Notes: a model not told the origin generated them from the sequence alone. A stretch of 64,000 nucleotides of DNA from Oceanimonas baumannii (GCF_002245495.1 NZ_NQJF01000001.1:248001-312000), one strand, 5' to 3'; shown: positions 9,401 to 19,084, counted from the first letter of the stretch. Numbers and translations: made by a program.

Positions 9401-10382
9401 GCTTGGAGCCCCGGCCGGTGGCGCCTTCGTCACGGATTTCACCGCCGGAGCCGGTGGCTGCGCCCGCGTAGGGTGAAATGGCGGTGGGGTGGTTGTGGGT
9501 TTCCACCTTCATCAGGATATGAATGTCTTCCTGATGGTAGCGGTATTCACCCGATTCGGGGCTGGGGAAAAAGCGCCCCGCCGGCGAACCGGCCATCACG
9601 GCGGCGTTGTCTTTATAAGCGGAGAGCACGTACTCGGGCACCTGCTCAAAGGTATTCTTGATCATCTTGAACAGCGACTTGGGCTGCTCGACGCCATCGA
9701 TGGTCCAGTCGGCGTTGAAAATCTTGTGCCGACAGTGCTCGGAGTTGGCCTGGGCAAACATATAGAGCTCAATGTCGTTGGGGTTGCGTCCCAGCTTGGT
9801 GAAGCCATCGAACAGGTAGTCGATTTCATCATCCGCCAGCGCCAGCCCCATGCGCACGTTGGCCTCAGCCAGGGCCTCGCGCCCTCCACCTAGAATATCA
9901 ACCGAGGTCAACGGTGCCGGCTCGGCCTCGGCAAACAGACACTCCGCCTCAGCCAGGGTGGCAAAGGTCACTTCGGTCATGCGGTCATGTAGTAAATGAC
10001 CCACCGCAGCCAGCTCGGCCTCGGTCGGCTCACGCTCAAAGCTCAGGTGGTAGACAATGCCACGCTCAATGCGTTTAACCTGGGACAGGCCGCAGTTACG
10101 GGCGATGTCAGTGGCCTTGGACGACCAGGGAGAAAGGGTTCCGGGACGGGGAGTCACCAGCACCAGGCGGCTGCCGGCGGCGGGCGTGATGCCCTCTGCA
10201 GGACTGTCGAGCAGCTGGGCCAGGGTTTGCCGGCCAGCGTCGTCAAGTTCCGCGGCCAGGGCGACAAAGTGCACATACTCGGTTTCAATGGCCGACAGCG
10301 GCAGCGCCTGTTCCTGGGCACGACGGATGATCGCCTGGGTTCTGAAACCGGATAAGGCCGGTGAGCCTCTCAGTATTTCCAT
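6495..10382 (-). CDS. purL: Phosphoribosylformylglycinamidine synthase
   Basis: This 1295-residue protein is exactly the size of the E. coli large-type PurL. It converts FGAR, ATP and glutamine to FGAM in step four of purine synthesis. The N-terminal PurS-like part, the two PurM-like ATP-binding halves (for example [16 protein letters not shown] and [19 protein letters not shown]) and the C-terminal class I glutamine amidotransferase domain are all fused. The amidotransferase triad is visible: cysteine in [13 protein letters not shown] and the histidine/glutamate in MMPHPERVF. The gene diverges from mltF, the same pairing as in E. coli. A good sigma70 promoter lies upstream. I did not see a PurR operator. 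Confidence 0.97.
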   Translation of the reverse strand: MEILRGSPALSGFRTQAIIRRAQEQALPLSAIETEYVHFVALAAELDDAGRQTLAQLLDSPAEGITPAAGSRLVLVTPRPGTLSPWSSKATDIARNCGLSQVKRIERGIVYHLSFEREPTEAELAAVGHLLHDRMTEVTFATLAEAECLFAEAEPAPLTSVDILGGGREALAEANVRMGLALADDEIDYLFDGFTKLGRNPNDIELYMFAQANSEHCRHKIFNADWTIDGVEQPKSLFKMIKNTFEQVPEYVLSAYKDNAAVMAGSPAGRFFPSPESGEYRYHQEDIHILMKVETHNHPTAISPYAGAATGSGGEIRDEGATGRGSKPKAGMVGFSVSNLKIPGYHRPWEQDFGKPERIVSALDIMIDGPLGGAAFNNEFGRPALLGYFRTYEEQVSSFNGEEVRGYHKPIMIAGGLGNIRGEHVEKGEIPVGAKLVVLGGPAMNIGLGGGAASSMASGQSSEDLDFASVQRDNPEMERRCQEVIDRCWAMGDDNPIVFIHDVGAGGLSNAMPELVNDGDRGGRFNLRDIPNDEPGMSPLQIWCNESQERYVLAVADDRLAEFEAFCRRERAPYAVIGEATAERHLSLHDEHFDNQPIDMPLEVLLGKPPKMHRDVESKQHQSPALDLSGINLKDAAERVMTLPTVADKGFLITIGDRTVTGLVARDQMVGPWQVPVADCAVTAAAYDTYAGEAMSMGERAPVALLDFAASARLAVAEAITNIAATEIGELNRIKLSANWMSAAGHPGEDAGLYDAVKAVGEELCPVLGLTIPVGKDSMSMKTRWEQDGEDRSVTAPLSLVISAFGRVTDVRSTVTPWLRTDKGDTDLILIDLGNGKNRLGASALAQVYRQLGDKPADLDDAEQLKGFFNAMQALVAEKKLLAYHDRGDGGLFVTLAEMAFAGNTGLTVELDLLGSDHLAALFSEELGAVLQVRRDDKEAVLTCLAGHGLAACTHVIGGLNQDDSLRLLADGCEVYAESRTELRRLWSETSYRMQALRDNPECAQAEFEAKLENNPGLSASLTFDPKEDIAAPFIAKGVHPKMAILREQGVNSHMEMAAAFDRAGFSAVDVHMSDLQSGRLRLDEFAGLVACGGFSYGDVLGAGGGWARSILFNEALRAQFESFFLRDDSFALGVCNGCQMLSQLRDLIPGAAHWPDFVRNTSERFEARFSLVEVQQSPSLFLSGMAGSRLPIAVSHGEGRVQPKRADIAALEASGTVALRFVDNHGQATERYPFNPNGSANGITGLTSEDGRVTIMMPHPERVFRTAANSWHPDNWGEDGGWMRMFRNARKQLG

Positions 10383-10433
10383 AGTGGCTAATTCTCAAAG
10401 CGTGAGTGTATGGGGGGTTCTTGAACTGGCGGT

Positions 10434-10462
10434 ATTATAGGTTTACGCCCCTGCCCTGTCGA
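10434..10462 (-). promoter_or_regulatory. Sigma70 promoter of purL
   Basis: On the minus strand TCGACA (10462-10457, 5/6 to the -35 consensus) is followed after 17 bases by TATAAT (10439-10434, perfect -10). This would give a 5' leader of roughly 45 bases before the purL ATG. No sequence resembling the PurR box was found near it. Confidence 0.7.
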
Positions 10463-10515
10463 CGCCCATTTGCCGCAGCACTCACTGCCAGAGTGACGTA
10501 AAAACCGGCAATAAC

Positions 10516-10544
10516 CTGACCAAAGCGCCGGCTTTTGCTATAAA
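10516..10544 (+). promoter_or_regulatory. Sigma70 promoter of mltF
   Basis: CTGACC (10516-10521) and TATAAA (10539-10544) are spaced by 17 bases, giving a start site about 25 bases before the mltF start. The -10 region sits inside a short CCGGC/GCCGG inverted repeat (10528-10551), which might affect promoter opening. Confidence 0.6.
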
Positions 10545-10574
10545 ATGCCGGAGTTTTCATATCAGGAGTTGCCA

Positions 10575-11990
10575 TTGCTGACCATGCGAATGTTTACCGG
10601 AACGGCACTGCTGCTTGCCCTGCTGGCCCTCGGCGGCTGTGATACCGACCAACCCGCCAGCACCCAGCAGGCTCATATTCAAGCTCGGGGAGAGCTGAGG
10701 GTCGGCACCCTTTATCACCCGCTTTATTACTTTTTGCGTAATGAGCAGGAAGAAGGGCTGGACTATGAACTGGCCCAGGGCTTTGCCGATCACCTGGGCG
10801 TTCGCCTGACCATGGTGCCGGTATACAGCCTGGAAGAGCTGTTTGCCCTGCTTGACCATGGCCGGGTCGATATGCTGGCCGCCGGCCTGGTTGGTACCCT
10901 GGTACGGCGTGAGCATTATCGTTTCGGGCCGGCGTTGTATGAAGTCGCGCAGACCCTGGTGTATCGCAAGGGCGAAGCCCGCCCTCAGGAACTGGAACAG
11001 CTGAATGGCACCATTAAAGTCATGGCCGGCTCCAGCCAGGCCGAGTGGCTCGGACATCAGCAGGAAAACCAGCCGGAGCTCAGCTGGGAGCCTCTGAAGG
11101 ATACCGATGCGGAAGATCTGCTCCGCCAGGTAGCGGAAGGCCGTGCCGATTATACCCTGGTGGAAGATACCCTGCTGGCCCGTACTCAGCGTTATTACCC
11201 CGGTATTGATGCTGCCTTTAGCCTGCCTGACTCTCAGCCGGTCTCCTGGGTCATGGACCAGCGCGACGACGACAGCTTGCTGGCCGCCATGCTGGACTAT
11301 TTCTCCGGGCAACGTGAAAACGGTACCCTGGCCCGCTTGAATGAAAAGTACTTTGGTCATATTCAGGACTTTGATTACGTTGACACACGCACCTTTTTAC
11401 GCCGGGCTGAATCATTGCTGCCGCAGTATCGCCCTCTGTTTGAACGTCATGCCGGCCAGCTGGACTGGCGATTGATAGCAGCAGTGAGTTATCAGGAGTC
11501 CCATTGGGAACCGGATGCCCAGTCCTATACCGGCGTACGCGGAATGATGATGCTGACCGAAGACACCGCCCGCCAGGTTGGTGTGGATAACAGGCTGGAT
11601 CCGGAGCAAAGCATTCGTGGCGGAGCCAGCTACCTGGATTCCCTGATTGAGCGGCTGCCGGAAAGTATTCCGGAAGGCGAGCGAGTCTGGTTTGCGCTGG
11701 CGGCCTACAACATTGGTCTGGGACATTTACTGGATGCCCGTCGCATCACCCGGCTGAGAGGTCAGAACCCGGATGCCTGGGCAGAAGTAAAGGAAAACCT
11801 GCCGTTACTGCATCAACCGGCCTGGCACCGGAAAACCCGCTATGGCTATGCCCGCGGCCGGGAAGCACAAAAATTTGTAAACAACATACGGCAGTATTAT
11901 CAAAGCCTGCAATGGCTGTATAAACCGACAACAGACAACAGCCTGACTGCCGCGCAACATGAGAGCCAGCCAACAGAATCGGCGCTTTAA
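10575..11990 (+). CDS. mltF: Membrane-bound lytic murein transglycosylase F
   Basis: MltF cleaves the glycan strand of peptidoglycan and forms 1,6-anhydromuramic ends. Order: lipoprotein signal with lipobox LGGC, a periplasmic solute-binding-like domain (from ARGELRVGTLYHPL to about residue 265), then a family 1 transglycosylase domain with the catalytic glutamate in AAVSYQESHWEP and the GVRGMMMLT and AAYNIGLGH motifs. Start choice: TTG at 10575 lies six bases after the ribosome-binding site CAGGAG; ATG at 10584 or 10590 in the same frame would also keep the signal peptide. E. coli MltF has a membrane anchor rather than this lipobox. The gene diverges from purL as in E. coli. Confidence 0.92.
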   Translation: MLTMRMFTGTALLLALLALGGCDTDQPASTQQAHIQARGELRVGTLYHPLYYFLRNEQEEGLDYELAQGFADHLGVRLTMVPVYSLEELFALLDHGRVDMLAAGLVGTLVRREHYRFGPALYEVAQTLVYRKGEARPQELEQLNGTIKVMAGSSQAEWLGHQQENQPELSWEPLKDTDAEDLLRQVAEGRADYTLVEDTLLARTQRYYPGIDAAFSLPDSQPVSWVMDQRDDDSLLAAMLDYFSGQRENGTLARLNEKYFGHIQDFDYVDTRTFLRRAESLLPQYRPLFERHAGQLDWRLIAAVSYQESHWEPDAQSYTGVRGMMMLTEDTARQVGVDNRLDPEQSIRGGASYLDSLIERLPESIPEGERVWFALAAYNIGLGHLLDARRITRLRGQNPDAWAEVKENLPLLHQPAWHRKTRYGYARGREAQKFVNNIRQYYQSLQWLYKPTTDNSLTAAQHESQPTESAL

Positions 11991-12038
11991 CAGGATTGTC
12001 ACTTTACGCCGTTATCGTCGGCTGATAATACATGAAGT

Positions 12039-12054
12039 GCCGCCCTGCGGCGGC
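12039..12054 (+). other. GC-rich hairpin after mltF
   Basis: GCCGCC-CTGC-GGCGGC forms a compact stem-loop 49 bases after the mltF stop and 23 bases before the small basic ORF. There is no T run, so termination is uncertain; it could shape the leader of that ORF. Confidence 0.4.
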
Positions 12055-12077
12055 CATCACAATAAAGGATAACTGTA

Positions 12078-12218
12078 ATGCTGAAGAGAAAACGCAAGCT
12101 GCCCAAACAACACAAGCCGGCTGCCGGCTCACGCCGCCGCCTGATGATGCAGGATGTGCGGCGGAAAATATTGCGCAGAAGCACCACCTATTTTCTGACT
12201 CAGGCCAGCTTTGAATAA
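12078..12218 (+). CDS. Small, highly basic protein of unknown function
   Basis: An ATG preceded by AAAGGAT opens a 46-codon frame. It contains 15 Lys/Arg and only 2 acidic residues, beginning MLKRKRKLPKQHK and continuing with an RRR block and a DVRRKILRRS segment. It has no signal peptide or membrane segment. Such composition suggests nucleic-acid or ribosome contact, but I do not recognise a family. It stops 5 bases before the convergent end of the usp gene, and this tight fit supports it being a real gene. It is downstream of mltF and could be cotranscribed. The alternative is a chance ORF; conservation is needed to decide. Confidence 0.45.
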   Translation: MLKRKRKLPKQHKPAAGSRRRLMMQDVRRKILRRSTTYFLTQASFE

Positions 12219-12223
12219 CAGAT

Positions 12224-12664
12224 TCAGCGAATAGTGATCACACCACACTTGGCGCTGCTGGCCACCTTGTGTGAGACACTGCCCATTACCAGCCCGGCCA
12301 GATCACCCAGCCCGCGCGTACCCAGCACGATAACTTCAACACTCAGGACCTCGGCCTGCTTCAGAATGGTCCGGGCGGGCTCACCCTTTTCCACATGGGT
12401 ATGAATATTGTTCACGCCCAGTTTTTTGGCCTCGCCTTCGGCACCGGTCATAATACGGTTAGCAAGGACTTCCATTTCCTTCAACTCATCACCGATTGCC
12501 ACGGCCCCAATGCCCCAGATCAGCGTGGCCTCATGAGGCAATACCTCGGGTACATGTAAAATATGCAGCTCGGCGTTATCCACCTTGGCAAGATGACAGG
12601 CCAGTTCCAGCGCCTTACGGCCTGGCCCGGAGCCATCTACCGCCACCAACAAAGACTTGTACAT
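12224..12664 (-). CDS. Universal stress protein, UspA family
   Basis: This single-domain Usp protein has 146 residues. The start at 12664 (MYKSLLVAVDGS) is chosen because GGAGGAAATT lies just before it. The N-terminal DGSGPGRKAL and the C-terminal ATP-binding motif GTRGLGDLAGLVMGSVSHKV (G-x2-G-x9-G-S pattern) are intact, so it belongs to the ATP-binding UspFG/MJ0577-like type rather than the UspA/C/D/E type. Members support survival under starvation and other stress in the cytoplasm; the exact role of this one is unknown. It converges on the small basic ORF. Confidence 0.88.
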   Translation of the reverse strand: MYKSLLVAVDGSGPGRKALELACHLAKVDNAELHILHVPEVLPHEATLIWGIGAVAIGDELKEMEVLANRIMTGAEGEAKKLGVNNIHTHVEKGEPARTILKQAEVLSVEVIVLGTRGLGDLAGLVMGSVSHKVASSAKCGVITIR

Positions 12665-12739
12665 AATTTCCTCCATAGATTAATGGGTCGTTATTTATAC
12701 CAAGCCTAGGCGGGACTTTGGCAGGGTGCAAAATCATGG

Positions 12740-13145
12740 CCCATCAGCAGATCCGGCGTTGTGGTTGGGGCCGTGCTTTATGTACTGGATCTCCGCCTGC
12801 GTGGAGATGACATCATTATCCGTCACTCCCTCGTAGAAAGGAATCCAGGGCAAACGGCTGAGGAATGACACCACTATTCGTCACTCCCTCGAAGGAGGGA
12901 GTCCAGGACAGACGACTGAGGGACCTGTTTTTTGCGGCTCTGCTGATCCTGAGCTGTGATTGAGGGCGGTGCTGTATGTACTGGATCTCCGCCTGCGCGG
13001 AGATGACCCTATTATTCGTCACTCCCTCGCAGGAGGGAGTCCAGGGCTGGCGACTGAGGGACCTGTTTTTTGCGGCTCTGCTGATCCTGAGCTGTGATTG
13101 AGGGCGGTGCTGCATGTACTGGATCTCCGCCTGCGTGGAGATGAC
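12740..13145. repeat. Tandem 138-base repeat and palindromic repeat cluster
   Basis: The interval 12665-13250 contains no credible gene. Two near-identical 94-base blocks at 12914-13007 and 13052-13145 (two differences seen) lie 138 bases apart. Each is preceded by a palindrome ACTCCCTC-GnAG-GAGGGAGT-CCAGG (12881-12906 and 13020-13045) and ends with a second palindrome ATCTCCGC-CTGC-GyGGAGAT. A diverged third copy of both palindromes sits at 12782-12850. The palindromes resemble the dispersed element at 54047 and 58527. ORFs predicted here on the minus strand only translate the repeat. Confidence 0.85.
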
Positions 13146-13214
13146 GAGAGCTGAAAACGGCGTCAGAGAAAAATATCCAGTGTAAGGCCTGAAGAATAGG
13201 CTTGGCCATCAAAC

Positions 13215-13242
13215 AAAAACGCCGGCTTGGCCGGCGTTTTTT
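13215..13242 (-). terminator. Intrinsic terminator after der
   Basis: AAAAAC GCCGGC-TTG-GCCGGC GTTTTTT is a symmetric GC stem with T runs in both directions, lying 9 bases after the der stop codon. Confidence 0.92.
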
Positions 13243-13250
13243 ATCACTGT

Positions 13251-14753
13251 TTATCTTTTCTTGATGTGTTTCATCAGACGCTTGCGCTTGCGCAGCTGGG
13301 TGGCGGTCAGCTTGTTCTTCAGACCGGCGTAAGGGTTATCCCCTTCCTGAAACTCCACCCGGATGGGGGTTCCCACTACCTGCAGTGAACGGCGGAAATA
13401 GTTAATAAGATAACGCTTGTAAGAATCGGGCAGATCTTTCACCTGATTGCCATGCACAATGATACGCGGCGGGTTATAGCCCCCGGCATGCGCGTACTTG
13501 AGCTTGACCCGGCGACCACGCACCAGCGGCGGCTGATGATCATCCTGAGCCATCTGCATAATGCGGGTCAGCATGGAAGTATTCACCCGTTTGGTGGCCG
13601 AGGCATAGGCTTCCTTCACCGACTCAAACAGGTTGCCGACACCACTGCCGTGCAGTGCTGAAATAAAGTGCAACCGGGCAAAGTCGATAAAGCCCAGACG
13701 CCGGTCCAGTTCTCGCTTGATATCATCGCGCACATCCTGGCTCAGGCCATCCCATTTGTTCACCGCCAGCACAATACTGCGGCCGGCATTCAGCACAAAG
13801 CCCAGCAAACTGAGATCCTGATCAGAAATCCCTTCTCGTGCATCCAGCACCAGCAACACCACGTTGGCATCTTCAATGGCTTTCAGGGTCTTGATCACCG
13901 AGAACTTTTCTACTGCCTCATGGACCTTGCCGCGGCGACGTACACCTGCCGTGTCGATCAGGACATAATCCTGCTCATCCCGTTGCATGGGAATATACAC
14001 CGAGTCCCGGGTAGTGCCGGGCATGTCATACACCACCACCCGCTCTTCACCCAGAATGCGGTTGGTCAGGGTCGACTTGCCCACATTGGGACGGCCCACA
14101 ATCGCCAGCTTGATGGGGGCATCTTCAAAAGGAAGGGCGTCTTCCTCGATCACCTCATCAATGACCGCCATGGCGTCTTCCAGCATGGCATCATCAAATT
14201 CCAGCTCGTCTTCGTCGTCGGCCATGGCATCATCTTCGCCATCAGCATCGGCAGACAACTCTTCAAGCTGCGGTGCCAGAGCGGTTTCCAGCAAGGTCAG
14301 CACACCCCGGCCGTGCGCGGCGGCGATCTGATAAATATCCCCCAGTCCCAGCTGATAAAATTCACCGATGGCTGAGTCCGCATCGATGCCGTCCGTCTTG
14401 TTGGCGACCAGCAGGGTTTTCTTCTGACAGCGACGCAGATGAGCGGCAATCGCTTCGTCGGCAGAGGTCAGGCCAGCGCGGGCATCCACCATAAACAGCA
14501 CGACATCGGCTTCATCGATGGCAGCCAGTGACTGCGACGCCATTTCCAGTTCAATACCCTGCTCACTGCCGTCGATACCACCGGTATCCACCACGATGTA
14601 TTCCAGTTCATTAAAACGGGCCTGGCCATATTTCCGATCCCGGGTCAGTCCCGGAAAGTCTGCCACCAGCGCATCGCGGGTGCGGGTAAGGCGGTTAAAA
14701 AGAGTGGATTTGCCCACATTGGGGCGGCCCACCAGAGCCACAACTGGCATCAT
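13251..14753 (-). CDS. der: Ribosome-associated GTPase Der (EngA)
   Basis: Der is an essential GTPase for 50S subunit maturation. Two GTPase domains in tandem each carry GRPNVGKS (near residues 9 and 205), DTGG/DTAG and NKxD (NKTDG, NKWDG), followed by a KH-like C-terminal domain. Between the two G domains is a long acidic linker ([17 protein letters not shown] and onward), as in enterobacterial Der. The start MMPVVALVG at 14753 matches the usual M(V)PVVALVG N-terminus and sits 9 bases after GGAG. The leader overlaps the T tail of a terminator placed between bamB and der, so expression may depend on readthrough. Confidence 0.96.
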   Translation of the reverse strand: MMPVVALVGRPNVGKSTLFNRLTRTRDALVADFPGLTRDRKYGQARFNELEYIVVDTGGIDGSEQGIELEMASQSLAAIDEADVVLFMVDARAGLTSADEAIAAHLRRCQKKTLLVANKTDGIDADSAIGEFYQLGLGDIYQIAAAHGRGVLTLLETALAPQLEELSADADGEDDAMADDEDELEFDDAMLEDAMAVIDEVIEEDALPFEDAPIKLAIVGRPNVGKSTLTNRILGEERVVVYDMPGTTRDSVYIPMQRDEQDYVLIDTAGVRRRGKVHEAVEKFSVIKTLKAIEDANVVLLVLDAREGISDQDLSLLGFVLNAGRSIVLAVNKWDGLSQDVRDDIKRELDRRLGFIDFARLHFISALHGSGVGNLFESVKEAYASATKRVNTSMLTRIMQMAQDDHQPPLVRGRRVKLKYAHAGGYNPPRIIVHGNQVKDLPDSYKRYLINYFRRSLQVVGTPIRVEFQEGDNPYAGLKNKLTATQLRKRKRLMKHIKKR

Positions 14754-14766
14754 AAAAAACATCTCC

Positions 14767-14807
14767 AAAAAACAATAACGGCTCCTGATTGTTGGGATCA
14801 GGAGCCG
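14767..14807 (-). terminator. Terminator or attenuator between bamB and der
   Basis: On the minus strand an 11-bp stem (CGGCTCCTGAT / ATCAGGAGCCG) with a 7-base loop is followed by TTATTGTTTTTT. The T tail runs directly into the der ribosome-binding site (GGAG), with no room for a separate promoter between them, so it looks like a partial terminator that sets the bamB to der transcript ratio. Confidence 0.75.
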
Positions 14808-14829
14808 AGGGCAATACCGTGGAACTCAC

Positions 14830-16002
14830 TCAGGGGCGGGCTATCGCCATCAGCTCACCATCACGGCTTTGCACATAAAGCGTATCTCCGGCGACCACCG
14901 GGGCCGCATACAGGCCAGCACTGTCAACGCGCTCCAGCGACACCAGTCTGCCGGTGCTGCGATCCAGCCAGTAGAGGTAACCTTCCGCATCTCCTGCCAC
15001 CAGATAATCACCAAATACCGCCGGTGCGGTCAGATGGCGGTTCTCCAGCCCGGTATTAGACCAGACTTCACTGCCACTGCGGGCATCCACCGCAAACACA
15101 TGGCTGCGGCTGTCAGTGATAAACAGCAGGCGGCCATCGGTACTCAGATCCTCCGACCCCTGATACTGGCGTTTCCACAGTTGCTGGCCGGAAATCAGCT
15201 GGTGTGCGGTCAGCTGTCCATTATAAGCGATGCTGAACAAAATATCGCCCAGGATCACCGGTCTGGCGGCCACATCAACCATGCGCTCCAGCTCGGTGGC
15301 CCCTTTGGGACTGGCGATACGGGTATCACGTACCGGCTGGCCATTGGCCAGCAGGGCAATACCCAGCCGACCGTCTGCCCGGCCGTACAGCACGGCACCG
15401 CCGGCGGTAATCGGCGTCGCCATACTGCGCAAGGTCAGACTGGGCTGCTCGTTGCGCAGCAGCCACTGCTGTTCGCCAGTGGCAGAGTCAAGCGCAACCA
15501 GATTGCCGGCGCTGGTGTGTACCACCACCTTACCTTCATCCACTGCCGGCGCGGCCAGCACTTCGCCGGGCACATTCTGCGTCCAGAGCAAGGTGCCGTC
15601 AGACTGGGAAAGCGCATATACCACACCATTTTCCGAGCCGAAATAAAGGTTGCCGTAGGCTGCGCTCAGCCCCCCGGCAAGGCGCGGGCTGCGCTGATTT
15701 TGATTTATCTCCAGTTCGTCCAGCTCGGCTTCCCAAAGCTCATCACCGTTATCAGCATCAAAGGCCTTGACGACCCCATTGCGTGACGCAGCAAACAGAC
15801 GGTCGCCTTCAACAACCGGACGCAGCTGGGAATAATAATCCCCAACGCCATTGCCTACCGACGATGACCAGCGGGTATCGATATCAAAGGCATTATCAAT
15901 ATCGGGCAAGGAGCTGGGCGGTGCCACCGGCGTCTGACTGGAGCAGGCTGCCAGGCTCAATGCCAGTGCCAGCGGAAGCAAAGTGTGAAGCGATTTACTC
16001 AT
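14830..16002 (-). CDS. bamB: Outer membrane protein assembly factor BamB
   Basis: This 390-residue lipoprotein has a signal peptide and the lipobox LAAC. It folds as an eight-bladed PQQ-type beta-propeller; repeats such as GDELWEAEL, GTLLWTQNV, GEQQWLL, GQQLWKRQ and GSEVWSN are visible. BamB is an outer-membrane-anchored member of the BAM complex that helps BamA insert beta-barrel proteins. It lies 2 bases after yfgM in the hisS-yfgM-bamB-der order known from E. coli. The start ATG at 16002 gives the expected signal sequence. Confidence 0.95.
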   Translation of the reverse strand: MSKSLHTLLPLALALSLAACSSQTPVAPPSSLPDIDNAFDIDTRWSSSVGNGVGDYYSQLRPVVEGDRLFAASRNGVVKAFDADNGDELWEAELDELEINQNQRSPRLAGGLSAAYGNLYFGSENGVVYALSQSDGTLLWTQNVPGEVLAAPAVDEGKVVVHTSAGNLVALDSATGEQQWLLRNEQPSLTLRSMATPITAGGAVLYGRADGRLGIALLANGQPVRDTRIASPKGATELERMVDVAARPVILGDILFSIAYNGQLTAHQLISGQQLWKRQYQGSEDLSTDGRLLFITDSRSHVFAVDARSGSEVWSNTGLENRHLTAPAVFGDYLVAGDAEGYLYWLDRSTGRLVSLERVDSAGLYAAPVVAGDTLYVQSRDGELMAIARP

Positions 16003-16004
16003 GC

Positions 16005-16643
16005 TTATTCTCCCTGAGGCGATGCCGCGGCCAGATTATCGAGTTTCAGGGCAAGGGCCGGGTTTTCCGCTACTCCGCCGGCGGTGCGGGCCTGCTCATA
16101 GGCGGTGCGGGCCTGATCGGGCTGGTTCTGCGCCAGATAAAGGTCTCCCTGTACTTCCGCTTTTTGTGCAGTAAAGGCATCGCCGGTTACCTTGTCGAGC
16201 TGAGTCTGCGCCAGGCTCAGTTCGTTGGCAGCAATCAGCACCCGGGCCAGGCGCAGCGCAATAGTATTACTCAGCACAGCATCCTTGGTACCCGCCAGAG
16301 CTTGCTCCAGCTGAGCTCTGGCCAGGGCCAGATCATCGGCCTTCACCGCTTCCGCCGCCAGCAACATGGCCGCCAGCTCGCCGTAGTTATTGCCCTGATT
16401 CTCACTGACAAAAGCAGCGGCACGGTCAAAAGCCGCACTGCCCTGCGTGGCCAGATCCCGGCTTACCTGTTCAAAGGCCTCTGCACCGGCAGAACGGTTT
16501 TCCATCTGATGAGACTGGTAATAACGCCAGCCAAACAGGCCCGCCAGGCCAATGGCAGAGCCCAGAATAATGGCCTTGCCGTATTCGTGCCACCAGCGCT
16601 TGATGGCTTCAATCTGTTGTTCTTCTGTGCTGTAAATATCCAA
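16005..16643 (-). CDS. yfgM: YfgM, SecYEG-associated membrane protein (ancillary)
   Basis: About 212 residues. The start is best placed at a TTG codon (16643), directly after the hisS stop, with AAGGGG upstream. This gives LDIYSTEEQQIEAIKRWW, which aligns with the E. coli YfgM N-terminus; the longer frame inside hisS is unlikely. One transmembrane segment (about residues 23-41, AIILGSAIGLAGLFGW) anchors a periplasmic TPR-like alpha-helical domain. YfgM associates with SecYEG and the chaperone PpiD and helps hand over exported proteins. It is translationally tight with hisS (stop and start 2 bases apart) and bamB. Confidence 0.9.
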   Translation of the reverse strand: MDIYSTEEQQIEAIKRWWHEYGKAIILGSAIGLAGLFGWRYYQSHQMENRSAGAEAFEQVSRDLATQGSAAFDRAAAFVSENQGNNYGELAAMLLAAEAVKADDLALARAQLEQALAGTKDAVLSNTIALRLARVLIAANELSLAQTQLDKVTGDAFTAQKAEVQGDLYLAQNQPDQARTAYEQARTAGGVAENPALALKLDNLAAASPQGE

Positions 16644-16644
16644 C

Positions 16645-17922
16645 TCAAATCCCCTTCTGTTCGAGTAGTTTAACCAGCTCACTCTGGGCAAGGGTCTGTT
16701 GTTCACCCTGCCCGCGCAGATATTTCACCGTGACCTGACCATTGGCGACTTCATCCTCTCCGAGGATCAATGCCACGGCAGCACCGCTTTTGTCGGCCCG
16801 CTTGAGTTGTTTTTTAAAGTTGCCACCGCCACAGTGACTCATCACCCGCAGGCCGGGTAATGAGTCGCGCAGCAACTCGGCCAGGGCAAAGCCTGCCACC
16901 CGTGTGCTGTCTCCCATCATGGCCACATACACATCGGCCTGGGCCGGCTCCTCCGGTACCAGGTTCAGCGTTTCCAGCAACAGCACCAGCCGCTCCATTC
17001 CCATGGCAAATCCCACCGCCGGCGTGGCCTGACCGCCCAGCTGCTCAACCAGGCCATCGTAACGGCCGCCGCCACAGACGGTGCCCTGAGCACCCAGACT
17101 TTCGGTCACCCACTCAAATACGGTGAGGTTGTAGTAGTCCAGGCCGCGCACCAGCCGTGGGTTGATTTCAAAGCCGATGCCGGCCGCTCTCAGCAACGCC
17201 TGCAGCCCTTCGAAATGCGCCTTTGTCTCTTCGCCGAAATAGTCGGACAGCACAGGGGCGTCAGTCAGCAATGCCTGTACTTCAGGGTTCTTGCTGTCGA
17301 GTACCCGCAGCGGGTTGGTGTGCATCCGCCGGCGGCAGTCTTCATCCAGGCGGTCTTCATGCTGCAGCAGAAAGTCTACCAGTGCCTGCCGGTATTTCGC
17401 CCGTTCATCGGGCTGCCCCAGGCTGTTTAGCTGCAGGGTCAGATGCTCGCTCACGCCCAGCGCCTTCCAGAAACGGGCGGTGAGTGTAATCAGCTCGGCA
17501 TCAATGTCCGGACCATGCAGACCAAACACTTCCACACCAAACTGATGAAACTGCCGATAGCGGCCTTTTTGCGGACGCTCATAGCGGAACATGGGGCCCA
17601 TATACCACATGCGTCGCTCCTGGTTGTACAGCAGGCCATGTTCAATGCCGGCACGTACACAACCCGCCGTTCCTTCGGGCCGCAGGGTCAGGCTGTCGCC
17701 GCTACGGTCTTCAAAGGTATACATTTCCTTTTCTACCACATCGGTGACTTCGCCGATGGCGCGCTGAAACAGGCCGGTCACTTCCATAATGGGCAGGCGA
17801 ATTTCGCTGTAACCGTAGGCGCTCATGGTGTTGCGCAGCACGGCTTCCGCCTGTTGCCAGGCCGGAGTCTGCTCCGGCAGGCAGTCGTTCATTCCTCGGA
17901 TTGCTTGAATTTGTTTGGCCAC
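16645..17922 (-). CDS. hisS: Histidyl-tRNA synthetase
   Basis: This 425-residue class II aminoacyl-tRNA synthetase charges tRNA-His. Class II motif 2 ([19 protein letters not shown]) and the HisRS-specific signatures TLRPEGTAG and [14 protein letters not shown] are present. The C-terminal anticodon-binding domain has the YVAMMGD and [20 protein letters not shown] segments. The N-terminus [14 protein letters not shown] is canonical. It is part of the ispG-hisS-yfgM-bamB run on the minus strand. Confidence 0.97.
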   Translation of the reverse strand: MAKQIQAIRGMNDCLPEQTPAWQQAEAVLRNTMSAYGYSEIRLPIMEVTGLFQRAIGEVTDVVEKEMYTFEDRSGDSLTLRPEGTAGCVRAGIEHGLLYNQERRMWYMGPMFRYERPQKGRYRQFHQFGVEVFGLHGPDIDAELITLTARFWKALGVSEHLTLQLNSLGQPDERAKYRQALVDFLLQHEDRLDEDCRRRMHTNPLRVLDSKNPEVQALLTDAPVLSDYFGEETKAHFEGLQALLRAAGIGFEINPRLVRGLDYYNLTVFEWVTESLGAQGTVCGGGRYDGLVEQLGGQATPAVGFAMGMERLVLLLETLNLVPEEPAQADVYVAMMGDSTRVAGFALAELLRDSLPGLRVMSHCGGGNFKKQLKRADKSGAAVALILGEDEVANGQVTVKYLRGQGEQQTLAQSELVKLLEQKGI

Positions 17923-17965
17923 AAAAAAGTTCTCTGTGTTAAATCAATTGAGTAAAAAGCGTGGT

Positions 17966-19084
17966 TCAGTCTTTGTCCTGCACAGGTATGCGGGCAGCGG
18001 GATCCATCATGGCAACCTTGGCGCGAATGCGTGCTTCCAGAGCATCGACCAACCCGGTGTTATCAAGCCGTCCTACCCGCTCGCCACCCTCGTAAAAGGC
18101 GCTTTTGCGCTGCGCACCAGCCAGTCCCAGATCAGAAATCAACGCTTCTCCCGGACCATTGACCACACAGCCGATAATGGACACATCCATGGGAGTAATA
18201 ATGTCCTCCAGCCGGTTTTCCAGGGCATTCACGGTGCCGATAACATCAAACTCCTGACGCGAACAGGACGGACATGCGATAAAGTTAATGCCACGGGCGC
18301 GGATCCGCAGGGACTTAAGAATATCAAAGCCAACCTTGATCTCTTCCACCGGATCGGCAGCCAGGGAAATACGTAGCGTATCGCCAATCCCTTCCGACAG
18401 CAGCATGCCCAGGCCGATGGCAGACTTCACTGCACCGCTGCGAAAACCACCGGCTTCAGTAATGCCCAAGTGCAGCGGCTGCTCAATCTGACGGGCCAGC
18501 TCGCGATAGGCCCCCACAGCCAGAAACACGTCCGAGGCTTTCACACTGACCTTGAATTGATCAAAGTTGAGTCGATCCAGAATCTCGACATGGCGCAAAG
18601 CTGACTCCACCAGCGCCTGGGGGGTCGGCTCACCGTACTTTTCCTGCAAATCCTTTTCCAGCGAGCCACCGTTGACTCCGATACGAATGGGAATGCCCTT
18701 GTCACGGGCACAGTCCACCACAGCCCGAACGCGATCCTCCCGACCAATATTGCCCGGATTGATACGCAGGCAGTCAGCACCGTATTCGGCTACCTGCAAC
18801 GCAATGCGGTAGTCAAAATGAATGTCGGCCACCAACGGTATGCTGGTGCCGGCACGAATCACTTTAAAGGCTTCGGCCGCCTCCATGGTGGGCACAGATA
18901 CTCGTACAATATCGGCACCGGCTTTTTCTACCGCCCGGATCTGGGCCAGCGTGGCTTCTATATCCGTGGTTAAGGTGTTGGTCATGGTCTGCACACTGAT
19001 GGGGGCGTCGCCTCCCACCAGCACGGAGCCGACACGAATTTGCTTGGACTTGCGGCGGATAATGGGAGATTCGTGTTGGGACAT
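17966..19084 (-). CDS. ispG: 4-hydroxy-3-methylbut-2-enyl diphosphate synthase (flavodoxin)
   Basis: IspG (GcpE) is a 372-residue iron-sulfur enzyme. It catalyses the penultimate step of the MEP isoprenoid pathway, turning the cyclic diphosphate MEcPP into HMBPP. The N-terminal TIM-barrel starts with [20 protein letters not shown] and VQTMTNT. The three cysteine ligands of the [4Fe-4S] cluster are seen in [13 protein letters not shown] and [11 protein letters not shown]. It depends on the ISC system encoded a few kilobases away on the same strand. It lies between rodZ and hisS as in E. coli. Confidence 0.97.
   Translation of the reverse strand: MSQHESPIIRRKSKQIRVGSVLVGGDAPISVQTMTNTLTTDIEATLAQIRAVEKAGADIVRVSVPTMEAAEAFKVIRAGTSIPLVADIHFDYRIALQVAEYGADCLRINPGNIGREDRVRAVVDCARDKGIPIRIGVNGGSLEKDLQEKYGEPTPQALVESALRHVEILDRLNFDQFKVSVKASDVFLAVGAYRELARQIEQPLHLGITEAGGFRSGAVKSAIGLGMLLSEGIGDTLRISLAADPVEEIKVGFDILKSLRIRARGINFIACPSCSRQEFDVIGTVNALENRLEDIITPMDVSIIGCVVNGPGEALISDLGLAGAQRKSAFYEGGERVGRLDNTGLVDALEARIRAKVAMMDPAARIPVQDKD

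Noticed and set aside
6504-9476. 990-codon open frame on the plus strand opposite purL
   Set aside because: It is an antisense shadow of purL caused by GC-biased codon positions. It has repetitive His/Gln/Gly composition and no family resemblance.
10383-10574. PurR operator between purL and mltF
   Set aside because: No sequence close to the PurR palindrome was seen; only sigma70 promoters are supported.
12816-13212. Minus-strand ORFs translating the repeat cluster (PALDS/SFEGV-type repeats)
   Set aside because: They only translate the palindromic repeat, with no ribosome-binding site or independent conservation.
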